Shown piece by piece: positions 18,076-29,241 of a DNA stretch of 64,000 nucleotides (position 1 is its first letter; each line of letters opens with the position of its first letter). The DNA is from Halorientalis regularis. GTDB taxonomy: Archaea > Halobacteriota > Halobacteria > Halobacteriales > Haloarculaceae. A program made the translations under genes and the position numbers. The stretch spans positions 41,049 to 105,048 of the forward strand of contig NZ_JALJCL010000015.1 of NCBI RefSeq assembly GCF_023698535.1. Reading direction: 5' to 3'. The notes below the pieces were generated by a model, which was not told where the DNA came from, made no database searches, and saw only the letters and a list, made by a program, of their open reading frames with translations.

Positions 18076-18732
18076 CTACTCGTCCACCGGCGTCCGCCGC
18101 AACTCGTCGATCTGGTCGCGTAGCGCCCCCAGCTCCGACTCCAGTTCCTCCCGGCGGTCGATCAGCGCGCTCAACTCCTCGGTGTTGACCGGCTGGTCGC
18201 TCTCCAGCGCCACGTCCAGGGCGTCCGTCGTCGCCCGCACCAGAAAGTGTGCGATCTGGAGAACCTCTTCCGGCGATTCGCGGCCCTCGTACAGCTCCAT
18301 CTCGCCCGACAGGGGTGTGTACTCGACCAGCGGCACCTCCTCCTCACCCTGATAGGTCGTCGCCGTACTCAGGCTCGTCACCGGATTGTGTCGCTCTTTG
18401 GTCTGTTCCGAGCGGACGATGCTGAACTCGTCGGCCAGGTTTCCGTAGGTCTCTTTCAGGTCCCGGAGCTTCTGGCCCGTCTCCACGTCCATCTGGGCCT
18501 CCACGTCCGCGAAGAACTGCGCCGACCCCCCGAGACTCAACGCGACCGCGAAGAACGCTCCCTGTGAGTGCTCGGCGAACTCGCGCAACCGCTCGCGGAC
18601 CGTCGCGTGTCGCCCCTCGGCCGCCAGCTTCTGCAGATCGTCGAGAAACGCGCGCGTCCCGGCCTCCTGCTGGAGGTAGTCCTCGACCAGCGCCTTCGGC
18701 ATCTCCCGAGGCGCGTCGTCCCGGCTGTTCAT
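18076..18732 (-). CDS. Uncharacterised protein with C-terminal coiled coil
   Basis: 218 residues from ATG 18732. I prefer this over the GTG at 18756 because TATA sits about 25 nt upstream of 18732, over the GTG. The N-terminal half is helical (QGAFFAVALSLGGSAQFFAD). The last 40 residues form a coiled coil (LIDRREELESELGALRDQID). No catalytic motif or membrane helix was seen. I do not recognise the family; it looks haloarchaea-specific. Confidence 0.6.
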   Translation of the reverse strand: MNSRDDAPREMPKALVEDYLQQEAGTRAFLDDLQKLAAEGRHATVRERLREFAEHSQGAFFAVALSLGGSAQFFADVEAQMDVETGQKLRDLKETYGNLADEFSIVRSEQTKERHNPVTSLSTATTYQGEEEVPLVEYTPLSGEMELYEGRESPEEVLQIAHFLVRATTDALDVALESDQPVNTEELSALIDRREELESELGALRDQIDELRRTPVDE

Positions 18733-18836
18733 ACCCGACGTATCGTCGCCCGCCACTATACGCTTTGGCCCGTGTTCTCAGTCGTGGGAACCGGGTGGGT
18801 GTTCGACGACGGTTGTGGCCTCGGCCGTCATTGCTG

Positions 18837-19250
18837 TCAGGGAAGTGCGGACTCGAACCTGAATGCAGCGGCGTCGTTGACGCTCGGGTGGTCGATCTCT
18901 GGCTCCGTAACTCTGAGATAGGTGTTCTTTCGTCCCGCCTTCGATTCCGGAACCCAGTACAACTGATCGGTGTCTCGACATCGGACGGCGAACGCGTCGA
19001 TGGCGTCTCCGTAGTCTCTCGCCACAACGCTACCGTCGACGGTAGTTTTACTGGCTGTCTTGAACCGAACACACTCGTCCTCGATCCAGCCTGTTTTGCA
19101 CTGTACTCGGTGAAGCGTCGATCCCGCGTCAACGATCAGGTCGTAGCTGTCGTTGTCCCCGAACGGGATCGAGACGCTGTATCCGCGGGCGATCAGCGCG
19201 TGGATGATCTGCGCTTCGGTCGTGTCTCCCGTGTCCTTCGTGTTACCCAT
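18837..19250 (-). CDS. PD-(D/E)XK endonuclease-like protein (group I intron-associated type)
   Basis: 137 residues. The nuclease core is readable: the Glu of TTEAQIIHALIARG (about 10-23), the Asp of NDSYDLIVDAG (about 33-43) and the Q-x-K pair in HRVQCKTGW (about 48-56). This matches the compact PD-(D/E)XK family named for group I intron homing nucleases. Haloarchaeal members usually stand alone, and no intron is visible here. It lies beside a degenerate repeat of the tRNA-Asp 3' region, which suggests a mobile origin. DNA cleavage is inferred from the motif. Confidence 0.72.
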   Translation of the reverse strand: MGNTKDTGDTTEAQIIHALIARGYSVSIPFGDNDSYDLIVDAGSTLHRVQCKTGWIEDECVRFKTASKTTVDGSVVARDYGDAIDAFAVRCRDTDQLYWVPESKAGRKNTYLRVTEPEIDHPSVNDAAAFRFESALP

Positions 19251-19300
19251 CCGCCAGCAGTTGCTTCGGGTTCTTCATTTCAACCCTCGGACGACACTGT

Positions 19301-19540
19301 GAGAACACGCGACCCGGTTCTCGGCGAATCAGTTCACAGCAGAAGAGTCCGGAGTGGGAGTGCGCGGTTCGGCCGCACACGCCGACCGACTTCGTCGGTC
19401 GGAATTTGAACCGGGTGACGACTCGCTTCGCTCGTCTTCCAGGGTTCAAATCCCTTGCCGTATTCTCGGCTCACGGATGCGAGAACACGCTACGCGGTTC
19501 TCACGGGACAGTTCGCCGAAGAAGTACGCCCGGAGCGGGA
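19301..19540. repeat. Imperfect direct repeat next to tRNA-Asp
   Basis: Two copies of about 60 nt, 19301-19359 and 19481-19540, align at roughly three quarters identity by eye. Both begin GAGAACACGC, both contain the hairpin GAGAAC...GTTCTC, and both end in a CCGGAG-GGGA block. In the second copy that block is the 3' end of tRNA-Asp. Between them is a T-arm-like GGGTTCAAATCCC on the + strand with no matching acceptor stem. This resembles a decayed integration scar. Confidence 0.45.
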
Positions 19541-19599
19541 TTTGAACCCGCGTCACGACCGTGACAGGGTCGTATGATGGGCCACTACACCATCCGGGC
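19527..19599 (-). tRNA. tRNA-Asp(GTC)
   Basis: 73 nt on the minus strand. Acceptor stem GCCCGGA pairs with TCCGGGC and the discriminator is G, as expected for Asp. The anticodon arm reads CGACC-CTGTCAC-GGTCG with anticodon GTC, and the T loop is GGTTCAAATCC. The D arm is TGGTGTAGTGGCCCATCA. No intron. CCA is not encoded. Confidence 0.95.
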
Positions 19600-19816
19600 G
19601 AACGCATCTTGTCGTATCCGGGTAGCAGTATTAAGGCTTTCCAATGCGACCCGCGTCGTCATCCGTTCCCACGACCCATCGCCGCCCGACGGCATGTGAG
19701 CAAGACACAATAACCCAAACTCCTATGTGCGCAGTTCTCCTATTATGTGGTGAGCACGCTCGCGCCGTCACCGACGGCGGGAGGTCGCATAGCGGCGCTC
19801 GGCGGATTTTGGCAAG

Positions 19817-19824
19817 TCTTAAAT
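19817..19824 (+). promoter_or_regulatory. TATA box of the RNA polymerase operon
   Basis: TCTTAAAT lies in an otherwise GC-rich stretch, 66 nt before the rpoH ATG. This predicts a leader of about 40 nt. It is the only good TATA candidate ahead of the operon. Confidence 0.55.
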
Positions 19825-19890
19825 GGCACCCACCGCAAAGAAACTGTAGTATCTCGTGACAGCAACCTTCTCCAGCCAGCCAGGCCACAC

Positions 19891-20118
19891 ATGGTAGACG
19901 TAAGCGAACACGAACTCGTACCGGATCACAGCGTCCTCGACGACGAGGACCTCGAGGACGTGCTACAGGAGTACAACATCGACCGAACAGACCTGCCGAA
20001 GATCAAGCGTGCGGACCCGGCCCTTCCCGACGAGGCCGACGTGGGCGACGTCATCGAGATCGTCCGCGACTCCCGCACCACGGATCAGGCAGTCGTATAC
20101 CGTCTCGTGGTGGAATAA
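19891..20118 (+). CDS. rpoH: DNA-directed RNA polymerase subunit H (Rpo5)
   Basis: 75 residues, normal for archaeal Rpo5/RpoH, the homologue of the eukaryotic Rpb5 C-terminal domain. [19 protein letters not shown], then [18 protein letters not shown], match the family, ending in VVYRLVVE. The subunit sits at the jaw near incoming DNA. The stop codon is directly followed by the rpoB'' ATG (TAAATG), so translation is coupled. Confidence 0.96.
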   Translation: MVDVSEHELVPDHSVLDDEDLEDVLQEYNIDRTDLPKIKRADPALPDEADVGDVIEIVRDSRTTDQAVVYRLVVE

Positions 20119-21684
20119 ATGAAAATCGACGACAGACGCGCGATTTCGCGTGAGTACTTTTCGAGAGAACGGCTCGCAGAACACCACTTCCGGTCGTTCA
20201 ACGCCTTCCTCGACCGGGGGATGCAGGAGGTCGTCGACGAGAAGGCGACCATCGAAACCGACATCGGCGACAAGGAGGGTGAGGAGCCAGTCTACGTCGA
20301 ACTCGGCGACGTGCGCGTCGTCACGCCCCGCGTTCGGGAGGCCGACGGGAGCGAGGAGCTGCTCTATCCCCAGGAGGCTCGCCTCCGGAACATCACCTAC
20401 GCCGCGCCGGTGTTCATGGAGATGCGGATCATCAAGGGTGGCGACGAGGAAGAGGAACACGTCGTCGACCAGACCGAGACCAAGATCGGCCGCATGCCGA
20501 TCATGGTCGGGTCGAACAAGTGTAACATCTCCGGGTTCACCGACAACGAACTGATCGACATCGGCGAGGACCCGGCCGACCCCGGCGGCTACTTCTGTGT
20601 CAACGGCTCCGAGCGGGTCCTGATGACCAGCGAGGACCTCGCACCCAACAAGATCCTCGCGGAGTACGACACGAAGTACGGCGACGAGATTCAGGTCGCC
20701 AAGACCTTCTCCCAGCGCCGTGGCTACCGTGCGCTCGTCCTCTGTGAACGGACCCGCGACGGTATCCTCGAAGTCTCCTTCCCGTCGGTCTCGGGCAGCA
20801 TCAATTTCGTCACGCTCGTACGCGCGCTCGGTCTGGAGTCGGACGAGGAGATCGTCCACCGGGTCAGCGACGACCCCGAGATCGTGAAGTTCATGCTCGA
20901 GAACCTGGAGGCCGCCGAGGTCCAGACGACCGAGGAGGCCATCGAGACGCTCGGGAAACGCGTCGCGAGCGGCCAGGGCAAGAACTACCAGCTCAAACGC
21001 GCAAACTACGTCATCGACCGGTACCTCCTGCCCCACCTCCACGAGGACGGGGTTGACGAGGAGGAAGTCCGGATCAACAAGGCGTACTATCTCTGCCGGA
21101 TGGCCGAGGCCTGCTTCGAGCTGGCGCTGGGCCGGCGCGAATCCGACGACAAGGACCACTACGCCAACAAGCGCCTCAAAGTCTCGGGCGACCTGATGAA
21201 GGACCTGTTCCGAACGGCGCTGAACAAGCTGGCACGCGACGTGAAGTACCAGCTGGAACGTGCGAACATGCGGAACCGGCAGTTGTCGGTGTCGACGGTC
21301 GTCCGCTCGGACGTGCTGACCGAGCGGCTCGAGCATCCCATCGCGACGGGCAACTGGGTGGGCGGCCGCTCCGGCGTGTCCCAACTCGTGGACCGGACGG
21401 ACTACATGGGGGTTCTCTCCCACCTGCGCCGCCTGCGCTCGCCGCTCTCGCGCAGTCAGCCCCACTTCGAGGCGCGTGACCTGCACGCGACCCAGTGGGG
21501 GCGGATCTGCCCCTCCGAGACCCCGGAGGGCCCCAACTGTGGGCTGGTGAAGAACTTCGCCCAGGCCATGGAGCTGTCACAGAACATCGAGGACGAACAG
21601 GAACTGAAACACGAACTCGCGTCGATGGGCGTCGAAGGCATTCCGGGCATCGAGTCCATCGAACAGCAGCCAGCGGACGACTAA
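20119..21684 (+). CDS. rpoB2: RNA polymerase subunit B'' (Rpo2 N-terminal part)
   Basis: 521 residues, the N-terminal half of the split archaeal beta subunit: protrusion, lobe and fork. HHFRSFNAFLDRGMQE at the start, GRMPIMVGSNKC (about 131-142) and the C-terminal RDLHATQWGRICPSETPEGP (about 453-472), a rifampicin-region block, are diagnostic. The split falls where it does in other halophiles. An 84-nt gap containing GCTCGCTTCGCTTCGCGGGC separates it from B'. Confidence 0.97.
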   Translation: MKIDDRRAISREYFSRERLAEHHFRSFNAFLDRGMQEVVDEKATIETDIGDKEGEEPVYVELGDVRVVTPRVREADGSEELLYPQEARLRNITYAAPVFMEMRIIKGGDEEEEHVVDQTETKIGRMPIMVGSNKCNISGFTDNELIDIGEDPADPGGYFCVNGSERVLMTSEDLAPNKILAEYDTKYGDEIQVAKTFSQRRGYRALVLCERTRDGILEVSFPSVSGSINFVTLVRALGLESDEEIVHRVSDDPEIVKFMLENLEAAEVQTTEEAIETLGKRVASGQGKNYQLKRANYVIDRYLLPHLHEDGVDEEEVRINKAYYLCRMAEACFELALGRRESDDKDHYANKRLKVSGDLMKDLFRTALNKLARDVKYQLERANMRNRQLSVSTVVRSDVLTERLEHPIATGNWVGGRSGVSQLVDRTDYMGVLSHLRRLRSPLSRSQPHFEARDLHATQWGRICPSETPEGPNCGLVKNFAQAMELSQNIEDEQELKHELASMGVEGIPGIESIEQQPADD

Positions 21685-21768
21685 TATGAGTACGCCCAGA
21701 CATTCCGGCTCGCTTCGCTTCGCGGGCTGTGACTGGTCACCTCATGCTCAATATCGGAGGTATTTCAC

Positions 21769-23595
21769 ATGAGTCAAGGACGAGACGCGAAAGTATACGT
21801 CAACGGCAGTCTGGTCGGGACACATCCCGAACCGGAGAAGCTCGCAGAGGATATTCGACAGGCCCGACGGCGGGGCGACGTCAGCGAGATGGTCAACGTC
21901 TCGGTGAAAGATCGCACCGACGAGGTCATCGTCAACGCCGACGCCGGCCGGGCGCGCCGCCCGCTGATCGTCGTCGAAGACGGCGAACCCCTCATCTCCG
22001 ACGAGGAGGTCGCCGCGGTCAAGGCCGGTGAACTCGGGTTCGACGAACTCGTCGACCGGGGCTACATCGAGTTCATCGACGCCGAGGAGGAGGAAGACAT
22101 CCTCGTCGCCGTCGACGAGGACGACGTGACCGAGGATCACACCCACCTCGAAGTGGACCCCCAGCTGATCTTCGGGATCGGTGCAGGGATGATTCCCTAC
22201 CCCGAACACAACGCCAGCCCGCGGATTACGATGGGATCGGGGATGATCAAGCAGTCGCTGGGGCTGCCCAGCGCGAACTACCGGATTCGGCCGGACACGC
22301 GCCAGCACCTCCTGCACTACCCCCAGTTGTCGATGGTCAAGACCCAGACCACCGAACAGATCGGCTACGACGACCGACCCGCGGCCCAGAACTTCGTCGT
22401 CGCCGTGATGAGCTACGAGGGGTTCAACATCGAGGACGCACTCGTGCTCAACGGCGGTTCGGTGGACCGGTCGCTGGCCCGCTCTCACTTCTTCCGGACC
22501 TACGAAGGCGAGGAACGCCGCTATCCCGGCGGCCAGGAGGACCGCTTCGAGGTCCCGGAAGACGACATACGCGGCGCACGCGGTGAAGAAGCGTACACGC
22601 ACCTCGACGAGGACGGACTCGTGAATCCCGAAACCGAGGTCGGCGAGAACGACGTGTTGCTGGGCAAAACCTCGCCGCCTCGCTTTTTGGAAGAACCGGA
22701 CGACATGGGCGGACTCAGCCCGCAGAAGCGCCGGGAGACCTCCGTCACGATGCGCTCCGGTGAGTCCGGGGTTGTCGACACCGTCACGCTCATGGAGGGC
22801 GAGGACGGCTCGAAACTCTCGAAGGTCAAGGTGCGCGACGAGCGGATCCCCGAACTCGGGGACAAGTTCGCGTCACGACACGGCCAGAAGGGTGTCGTCG
22901 GCCACATCGCACCCCAGGAAGACATGCCCTTCACCGAACAGGGCGTGGTGCCGGACCTGATCCTCAACCCGCACGCACTGCCCTCGCGGATGACGGTGGG
23001 CCACGTGCTGGAGATGCTCGGCGGCAAAGTCGGCTCGCTCGAAGGTCGGCGAGTGGACGGGACGCCCTTCACCGGCGAGGACGAGGACGAACTCCGCGAC
23101 TCGCTGGAAGAACACGGCTTCAAATCCAGCGGCAAGGAGATCATGTACTCCGGCATCACCGGGGAACAGATCGAGGCCGACATCTTCGTCGGGACCATCT
23201 TCTACCAGAAGCTCTACCACATGGTCTCGAACAAGCTGCACGCCCGTTCGCGCGGGCCGGTGCAGGTTCTGACCCGCCAGCCCACCGAGGGGCGTGCCCG
23301 CGAGGGTGGGCTCCGTATCGGTGAGATGGAACGGGACGTGTTCATCGGGCACGGCGCGGCCATGACGCTGAAAGAGCGCCTGCTCGACGAGTCCGACCGC
23401 GAGTGGATCTACGTCTGTGCCGAGTGTGGCATGACCGCCGTCGAGAACGTCGAGCAACGGCGCGTCTACTGTCCGAACTGTGAGGAAGAGACCGACATCC
23501 ACGAGGTGGAGATGTCCTACGCGTTCAAGCTCCTGCTCGACGAAATGAAAGCGCTCGGGATCGCACCCCGGATCGAACTGGAGGACGCAGTCTAA
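21769..23595 (+). CDS. rpoB1: RNA polymerase subunit B' (Rpo2 C-terminal part)
   Basis: 608 residues, the C-terminal half of beta: hybrid-binding domain, clamp anchor and zinc site. [19 protein letters not shown] (about 206-224), [17 protein letters not shown] (about 364-380) and the zinc pairs CAEC and CPNC (about 551-571) are present. The start at 21769 has GGAGG 8-12 nt upstream, an unusual clear ribosome-binding site. The stop overlaps the A' start by one base (TAATG). Confidence 0.97.
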   Translation: MSQGRDAKVYVNGSLVGTHPEPEKLAEDIRQARRRGDVSEMVNVSVKDRTDEVIVNADAGRARRPLIVVEDGEPLISDEEVAAVKAGELGFDELVDRGYIEFIDAEEEEDILVAVDEDDVTEDHTHLEVDPQLIFGIGAGMIPYPEHNASPRITMGSGMIKQSLGLPSANYRIRPDTRQHLLHYPQLSMVKTQTTEQIGYDDRPAAQNFVVAVMSYEGFNIEDALVLNGGSVDRSLARSHFFRTYEGEERRYPGGQEDRFEVPEDDIRGARGEEAYTHLDEDGLVNPETEVGENDVLLGKTSPPRFLEEPDDMGGLSPQKRRETSVTMRSGESGVVDTVTLMEGEDGSKLSKVKVRDERIPELGDKFASRHGQKGVVGHIAPQEDMPFTEQGVVPDLILNPHALPSRMTVGHVLEMLGGKVGSLEGRRVDGTPFTGEDEDELRDSLEEHGFKSSGKEIMYSGITGEQIEADIFVGTIFYQKLYHMVSNKLHARSRGPVQVLTRQPTEGRAREGGLRIGEMERDVFIGHGAAMTLKERLLDESDREWIYVCAECGMTAVENVEQRRVYCPNCEEETDIHEVEMSYAFKLLLDEMKALGIAPRIELEDAV

Positions 23596-26513
23596 TGAGT
23601 CAGCACGCACCCAAAGAAATCGGCGAACTCAGCTTCGGGCTGATGGACCCCGAGGAGTATCGGGACATGAGCGCCACGAAGGTCATCACGGCCGACACCT
23701 ACGACGACGACGGGTTCCCCATCGACATGGGCCTGATGGACCCGCGACTGGGCGTGATCGACCCCGGCCTCGAGTGCAAGACCTGCGGAAAACACTCCGG
23801 GTCCTGTAACGGCCACTTCGGTCACATCGAACTCGCGGCCCCGGTCATCCACGTCGGGTTCGCGAAGCTCATCCGCCGGCTCCTGCGCGGGACCTGTCGG
23901 GACTGCTCGCGGCTCTGTCTCAACGACGAGGAACGCGAGGAGTTCACGAGTCGCCTGCGACGCGCGCGGGAACTCGGCAACGACCTCAACGACGTGACCA
24001 AGGCCGCCATCCGACAGGCCCGCAAGAAGGACCACTGTCCGTTCTGTGGCGGCCAGCAGTACGACATCAACCACGAGAAGCCGACGACCTACTACGAGGT
24101 CCAGCAGGTGCTGACCTCGGAGTACCCCGACCGGATCGCGGAGGCGATGGAGCCCGACCCCGACGACGAGGACGACCGCGGGGTCTCCCCGGTCGAACTC
24201 GCCGACGAGACGGGCATCGACCAGAGCCGAATCCAGGAAATCCTCTCGGGCGAGTTCCGTCCGCGCGAGGAGGACCGCAAGGCCATCGAGCGCGCGCTGG
24301 ACGTGGACCTCACCGAGGAGGACATGAACAAGCTGATGCCCAGCGACATCCGGGACTGGTTCGAGGACATCCCGGACGAGGACATCCAGGTGCTGGGGAT
24401 CAACGCCGAGCGCTCCCGGCCCGAGTGGATGATCCTGACCGTGCTGCCGGTGCCGCCGGTGACCGCACGGCCGTCGATCACGCTGGACAACGGCCAGCGC
24501 TCCGAGGACGACCTCACCCACAAGCTGGTCGACATCATCCGGATCAACCAGCGGTTCATGGAGAACCGCGAGGCCGGTGCGCCCCAGTTGATCATCGAGG
24601 ACCTCTGGGAACTGCTCCAGTACCACGTCACGACCTTCATGGACAACGAGATCAGCGGGACGCCGCCGGCCCGGCACCGCTCGGGTCGCCCCCTGAAGAC
24701 CCTCAGCCAGCGGCTGAAGGGCAAGGAGGGGCGCTTCCGTGGCTCGCTGTCCGGGAAGCGTGTCAACTTCTCGGCTCGTACTGTCATCTCGCCCGACCCG
24801 ACGCTTAGCCTGAACGAGGTCGGTGTGCCCGACCGGGTCGCCACCGAGATGACCCAGACGATGAACGTCAACGAGCGGAACCTGGAGGAGGCGCGTCGCT
24901 ACGTCTCCAACGGGCCGGAGGCCCACCCCGGTGCGAACTACGTGAAACGGCCGGACGGCCGTCGCCTCAAGGTGACCGAGAAGAACTGCGAGGAACTGGC
25001 CGAGAAGGTCCAGCCCGAGTGGGAAGTCTCCCGGCACCTGGTCGACGGGGACATCATCATCTTCAACCGGCAGCCGTCGCTGCACCGGATGTCGATCATG
25101 GCACACGAAGTCGTCGTGATGCCGTACAAGACGTTCCGGCTGAACACGACGGTGTGCCCGCCGTACAACGCGGACTTCGACGGCGACGAGATGAACATGC
25201 ACGCCCTCCAGAACGAGGAAGCGCGTGCCGAAGCCCGCGTCCTGATGCGCGTGCAGGAACAGATGCTCTCGCCGCGGTTCGGTGAGAACATCATCGGCGC
25301 GATCCAGGACCACATCAGCGGGACCTACCTGCTGACCAACCAGAACCCACACTTCAACGAGACCCAGGCGCTGGACCTGCTCCGGGCGACCCGGATCGAC
25401 GAACTGCCCGATTCCGACGGCACCGACGACGCCGGCAACGAGTACTGGACCGGCCGGACGGTGTTCTCGGAGCTGTTGCCCGACGAGCTCACCCTCGAGT
25501 TCACCTCCTCGGCTGGTGACGACGTGACCATCGAGGACGGTCAGCTCCTGGAGGGGACCATCGACGAGGACGCCGTCGGGGCGTTCGGCGGGGAGATCGT
25601 CGACACCATCGCCAAGGTGTACTCCAAGACCCGAGCCCGCATCTTCGTCAACGAGGTCGCCTCGCTGGCGATGCGCTCGATCATGCACTTTGGCTTCTCC
25701 ATCGGGATCGACGACGAGTCGATCTCGCCGGAAGCCGAAGAGCAGATCGACGAGGCCATCGGGAACGCCTACGACCGCGTGCAGGAACTCATCGAGACCT
25801 ACGAGCGGGGCGAACTGGAATCCCTGCCCGGTCGGACGGTCGACGAGACGCTGGAGATGAAGATCATGCAGACGCTGGGCAAGGCTCGCGACAGCGCGGG
25901 TGACATCGCGGAAGACGACTTCAGCGACGACAACCCTGCGGTCGTGATGGCCGAGTCCGGCGCGCGTGGGTCGATGCTGAACCTGACCCAGATGGCCGGT
26001 GCCGTCGGCCAGCAGGCGGTCCGTGGCGAACGCATCAACCGTGGCTACGAGGATCGCACCCTCAGCCACTACAAGCCCAACGACCTCTCCGCGGAGGCGC
26101 ACGGTTTCGTGGAACACTCCTACCGGGGCGGGCTGAACCCGCAGGAGTTCTTCTTCCACGCGATGGGTGGCCGCGAGGGGCTGGTCGACACGGCGGTCCG
26201 GACCTCCAAGTCCGGCTACCTCCAGCGGCGGCTGATCAACGCGCTCTCCGAACTCGAAACGCAGTACGACGGCACCGTCCGGGACACCTCGGACACCATC
26301 GTCCAGTTCGAGTTCGGCGAGGACGGCACCAGCCCGGTGAAGGTGTCCTCCGACGAGGACAACGACATCGACGTGGATCAGATCGCCGACCGCGTGCTCG
26401 AGACGGAGTTCGAGAGCGACGAAGCCAAACAGCAGTTCCTCGGCCAGGAGCGTTCCCCGACGAACCTCTCGGAACACGCCGACGACTGGTGGATGGCACA
26501 GAGTGACGACTAA
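23595..26513 (+). CDS. rpoA1: RNA polymerase subunit A' (Rpo1 N-terminal part)
   Basis: 972 residues, the larger part of the split beta'-type subunit. The clamp zinc site [18 protein letters not shown] (about 57-74) and the catalytic Mg loop [13 protein letters not shown] (about 523-535) are intact, as is the bridge-helix region with [20 protein letters not shown]. Residues about 170-275 hold a haloarchaeal insertion rich in acidic residues. Two bases separate its stop from the A'' ATG. Confidence 0.97.
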   Translation: MSQHAPKEIGELSFGLMDPEEYRDMSATKVITADTYDDDGFPIDMGLMDPRLGVIDPGLECKTCGKHSGSCNGHFGHIELAAPVIHVGFAKLIRRLLRGTCRDCSRLCLNDEEREEFTSRLRRARELGNDLNDVTKAAIRQARKKDHCPFCGGQQYDINHEKPTTYYEVQQVLTSEYPDRIAEAMEPDPDDEDDRGVSPVELADETGIDQSRIQEILSGEFRPREEDRKAIERALDVDLTEEDMNKLMPSDIRDWFEDIPDEDIQVLGINAERSRPEWMILTVLPVPPVTARPSITLDNGQRSEDDLTHKLVDIIRINQRFMENREAGAPQLIIEDLWELLQYHVTTFMDNEISGTPPARHRSGRPLKTLSQRLKGKEGRFRGSLSGKRVNFSARTVISPDPTLSLNEVGVPDRVATEMTQTMNVNERNLEEARRYVSNGPEAHPGANYVKRPDGRRLKVTEKNCEELAEKVQPEWEVSRHLVDGDIIIFNRQPSLHRMSIMAHEVVVMPYKTFRLNTTVCPPYNADFDGDEMNMHALQNEEARAEARVLMRVQEQMLSPRFGENIIGAIQDHISGTYLLTNQNPHFNETQALDLLRATRIDELPDSDGTDDAGNEYWTGRTVFSELLPDELTLEFTSSAGDDVTIEDGQLLEGTIDEDAVGAFGGEIVDTIAKVYSKTRARIFVNEVASLAMRSIMHFGFSIGIDDESISPEAEEQIDEAIGNAYDRVQELIETYERGELESLPGRTVDETLEMKIMQTLGKARDSAGDIAEDDFSDDNPAVVMAESGARGSMLNLTQMAGAVGQQAVRGERINRGYEDRTLSHYKPNDLSAEAHGFVEHSYRGGLNPQEFFFHAMGGREGLVDTAVRTSKSGYLQRRLINALSELETQYDGTVRDTSDTIVQFEFGEDGTSPVKVSSDEDNDIDVDQIADRVLETEFESDEAKQQFLGQERSPTNLSEHADDWWMAQSDD

Positions 26514-26515
26514 CC

Positions 26516-29236
26516 ATGAGTGAAATAGACTACGACCCACAGCAGAAGTTCGACGACGTCGACGACGACATCGAGGCCGTCGTCGAGGATACGGAACTGC
26601 CCCGGCGGCTGAAGACGAAGGTCTACCGCTCGGTCGACGAGCGCGGCGCGGACGTCGAGGCCGCGGACCAGATCGCCAAGGCCGTCGAGAACCGCTATCT
26701 CGACACCCGCGTCGACCCGCTCGACCCCGTGGGGACCGTCTCGGCCCAGTCCATCGGTGAGCCCGGGACGCAGATGAGTGTCCCCGCAGACGAGCGCGTA
26801 ATCGTCCGTCGCGGGGACGAGACCGACGTGACTGAGATCGGCTCGCTCGTAGATGGGCTGCTCCACGTTCGCGACAGTCAGGCTGTCGACGACCACGAGG
26901 TCGCTCGTGCCCCAGAGCAGCTGGAAGTGCTGTCCCTCCGGGCCGACGAGCAAGTCGAGTGGAAACCCGTCGAGGAGGTCAGTCGACACGACGCGCCCGA
27001 CGAACTGCTCGAATTCGAGCTGGAGTCCGGACGGACGATTCGGGCGACGAAGGCCCACTCGTTCGTGACCCGCGAGGACAACGAGGTCGTCCCTGTCGAA
27101 GGTGCCGACCTGAGTGAGGGCGACTGGCTCCCGGTCGTCGGTGAGTTCGACGGCGCACAACTGGACGAGGTCGACCTCCGGGAGTACCTGCCAGCCGACG
27201 AGTACTGGTACACTTCGACGCTCACCGACGGTGGCGCTGTCACGTATCCCGGTGGTGAGGATCAGCTACGGAACAAGCGAGAGGCGCTCGAATCGGGTGA
27301 CCTCGACGAACACGCCGTGTATCCGCGCCAGGGGACCGTCTCGCTTCCGGAGCGATTCCCACTCGACGAGGGAACCGGCTTCTTCGTCGGTGTGTTCCTC
27401 GCCGAGGGAAACCTGACAGACCACTACGTCTCGATCTCGAACGTCGACGAGGACTTTCAGGAACGGACTCGAACGTTTGCCGACCGGTTCGACCTCACTG
27501 TCAACGAGTACGAGAACGACAGCGGCTTCGCGACAGGCCACGACATCCGTGTCAACGGTACCGTCCTGGTCGACTTCCTGAAAGCCACGTGTATCGAGGA
27601 TGGAACGAAAGTCGTCCCGGACTTCGCGTTCGGTGCGACGGACGCGTTCGTCCGCGGTGTCCTGTCGGGATACTTCAGCGGCGATGGGAACGTCGCCGAA
27701 CGCGCCCTCCGGTCGAGTTCGACTGCCGAGCGACTCAGCGAAGGTATCGCGCTGCTGCTCGCTCGTGTCGGCATCTACGCGACCCGGGGCGAACAGGACG
27801 GATCGCACACGCTGCGCATCCCGAGCAAGCACGTCCGCCGATTCCACGAGAACGTCGGACTCGTCGGTGAGCGTGGCGACCAACTCGCGAAACTCGCGTC
27901 CGAGGTCGATCCTGATGGACCGGACACGACAGACCAGATCCCGAACTTCGGAGATGCGCTGAAACGAACCGCATCCGAGGCCGGTATCCCGTCGCGGCAG
28001 GTCCATAGCGCCCACGAACGCCAGCGAATCGGTCGGAATCGGCTCTCCCGTCTCGTCGACGAAATCGAACCCAAGGTCGACGACCCCGAACTCGACGCGC
28101 TGAAGCAGGCCGTCGAAGGCGATGTCGTCTGGGAACGGATCGAGTCCATCGAGACGGTCGAACCCGACCACGAGTACGTCTACGACTTCTCGGTGGCCGG
28201 GCTGGAGACGTTCACGACGGCGCAGGGCGTCGTGACCCACAACACGATGAACACGTTCCACTACGCGGGCGTCGCGGAGATCGACGTGACCCAGGGCCTG
28301 CCCCGGCTCATCGAGCTGGTGGACGCCCGGAAGGAGCCGGACACGCCGATGATGACGGTCCATCTCGAAAACGAGTTCGCCGAGAATCGGGAGCGCGCCC
28401 ACGAGGTCGTCTGGAAGATCGAGGCCACGCGCATCCTCGCGCTGGGTGACATCTCCACGGACGTGGCCGACATGCTCGTCCGCGTCGACCTCAACCCGGA
28501 CACCCTGCAGGAGCGGTGGCCGACGGTGGACAACCTCGCCGAGATCGTCGGCGAGATCTCCGAGACCATCGAGTCGAAGCTCGGCGTCGACGTGGTCCAG
28601 CTCGACGAGACGGTCATCGAGTTCGGCCCCGACGAGCCCAGCTACCGGGAACTCCTCCAGCTCGTGGAGGACCTCCGGGAGATCGTCTTCAAGGGGATCG
28701 AGGACATCGACCGGGTCGTCATCCGCCGCGAAGAGACAGAAGAGAGCGAGGACGGCGAGTTCGTCCTCTACACGGAAGGGTCGGAACTGGGCAACGTCCT
28801 CGGCATCGAGGGCGTCGACGCCAGTCGGACCACCTGTAACAATATCCACGAGATCCACCGGAACCTGGGCATCGAGGCTGCCCGGGAGTCGATCATCGAG
28901 GAGACGATGAACACGCTCGAAGAGCAGGGGCTCGACGACGTGAACATCCGCCACCTGATGCTGGTCGCGGACATCATGACCAACGGCGGGGATATCCAGT
29001 CCATCGGTCGCCACGGCATCTCCGGGAGCAAGGAGTCCGTCCTCGCGCGGGCGGCGTTCGAGGTCACGGTCAACCACCTGCTCGACGCCGCGATCCACGG
29101 CGAGGTCGACGACCTCAACGGTGTCACCGAGAACGTCATCGTCGGCAAGCCGATCAAGCTCGGCACCGGCGACGTGAACCTGCGGATGGGGTCGGAGCCC
29201 GCACGCACTGACGGGACGGGCGAAGGGGCCGACTGA
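26516..29236 (+). CDS. rpoA2: RNA polymerase subunit A'' (Rpo1 C-terminal part), intein-containing
   Basis: The 906-residue precursor is more than twice the usual 400. The flanking exteins (residues 1-87 and 577-906) join to a normal 417-residue A''. The N-extein ends [12 protein letters not shown] and the C-extein starts TMNTFHYAG, so the insertion splits the trigger loop, the mobile part of the catalytic site. The gene cannot work unless the intein splices. The C-extein contains [20 protein letters not shown], standard for A''. NusA follows 5 nt later. Confidence 0.96.
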   Translation: MSEIDYDPQQKFDDVDDDIEAVVEDTELPRRLKTKVYRSVDERGADVEAADQIAKAVENRYLDTRVDPLDPVGTVSAQSIGEPGTQMSVPADERVIVRRGDETDVTEIGSLVDGLLHVRDSQAVDDHEVARAPEQLEVLSLRADEQVEWKPVEEVSRHDAPDELLEFELESGRTIRATKAHSFVTREDNEVVPVEGADLSEGDWLPVVGEFDGAQLDEVDLREYLPADEYWYTSTLTDGGAVTYPGGEDQLRNKREALESGDLDEHAVYPRQGTVSLPERFPLDEGTGFFVGVFLAEGNLTDHYVSISNVDEDFQERTRTFADRFDLTVNEYENDSGFATGHDIRVNGTVLVDFLKATCIEDGTKVVPDFAFGATDAFVRGVLSGYFSGDGNVAERALRSSSTAERLSEGIALLLARVGIYATRGEQDGSHTLRIPSKHVRRFHENVGLVGERGDQLAKLASEVDPDGPDTTDQIPNFGDALKRTASEAGIPSRQVHSAHERQRIGRNRLSRLVDEIEPKVDDPELDALKQAVEGDVVWERIESIETVEPDHEYVYDFSVAGLETFTTAQGVVTHNTMNTFHYAGVAEIDVTQGLPRLIELVDARKEPDTPMMTVHLENEFAENRERAHEVVWKIEATRILALGDISTDVADMLVRVDLNPDTLQERWPTVDNLAEIVGEISETIESKLGVDVVQLDETVIEFGPDEPSYRELLQLVEDLREIVFKGIEDIDRVVIRREETEESEDGEFVLYTEGSELGNVLGIEGVDASRTTCNNIHEIHRNLGIEAARESIIEETMNTLEEQGLDDVNIRHLMLVADIMTNGGDIQSIGRHGISGSKESVLARAAFEVTVNHLLDAAIHGEVDDLNGVTENVIVGKPIKLGTGDVNLRMGSEPARTDGTGEGAD
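26777..28243 (+). mobile_element. Intein with LAGLIDADG homing endonuclease in rpoA''
   Basis: 489 codons. It starts with Ser ([16 protein letters not shown]), has the block B histidine in [11 protein letters not shown], and ends [20 protein letters not shown] before the Thr +1, so all splicing residues are present. Both endonuclease helices are visible: [12 protein letters not shown] and [15 protein letters not shown]. Their acidic residues (E and D) remain, so the nuclease is probably active. A second half after 400 looks like the DNA-binding linker. Boundaries come directly from extein continuity. Confidence 0.93.
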
Positions 29237-29241
29237 CCCCG

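Noticed and set aside
19440..19460. T-arm-like sequence GGGTTCAAATCCC on the + strand
   Set aside because: No acceptor stem or anticodon arm can be formed around it, so it is not called as a tRNA; it is mentioned under the repeat.
23592..26540. 982-codon frame opposite rpoA'
   Set aside because: Third-position GC bias keeps the opposite strand open in haloarchaea; the RNA polymerase gene is certain and this has no homology.
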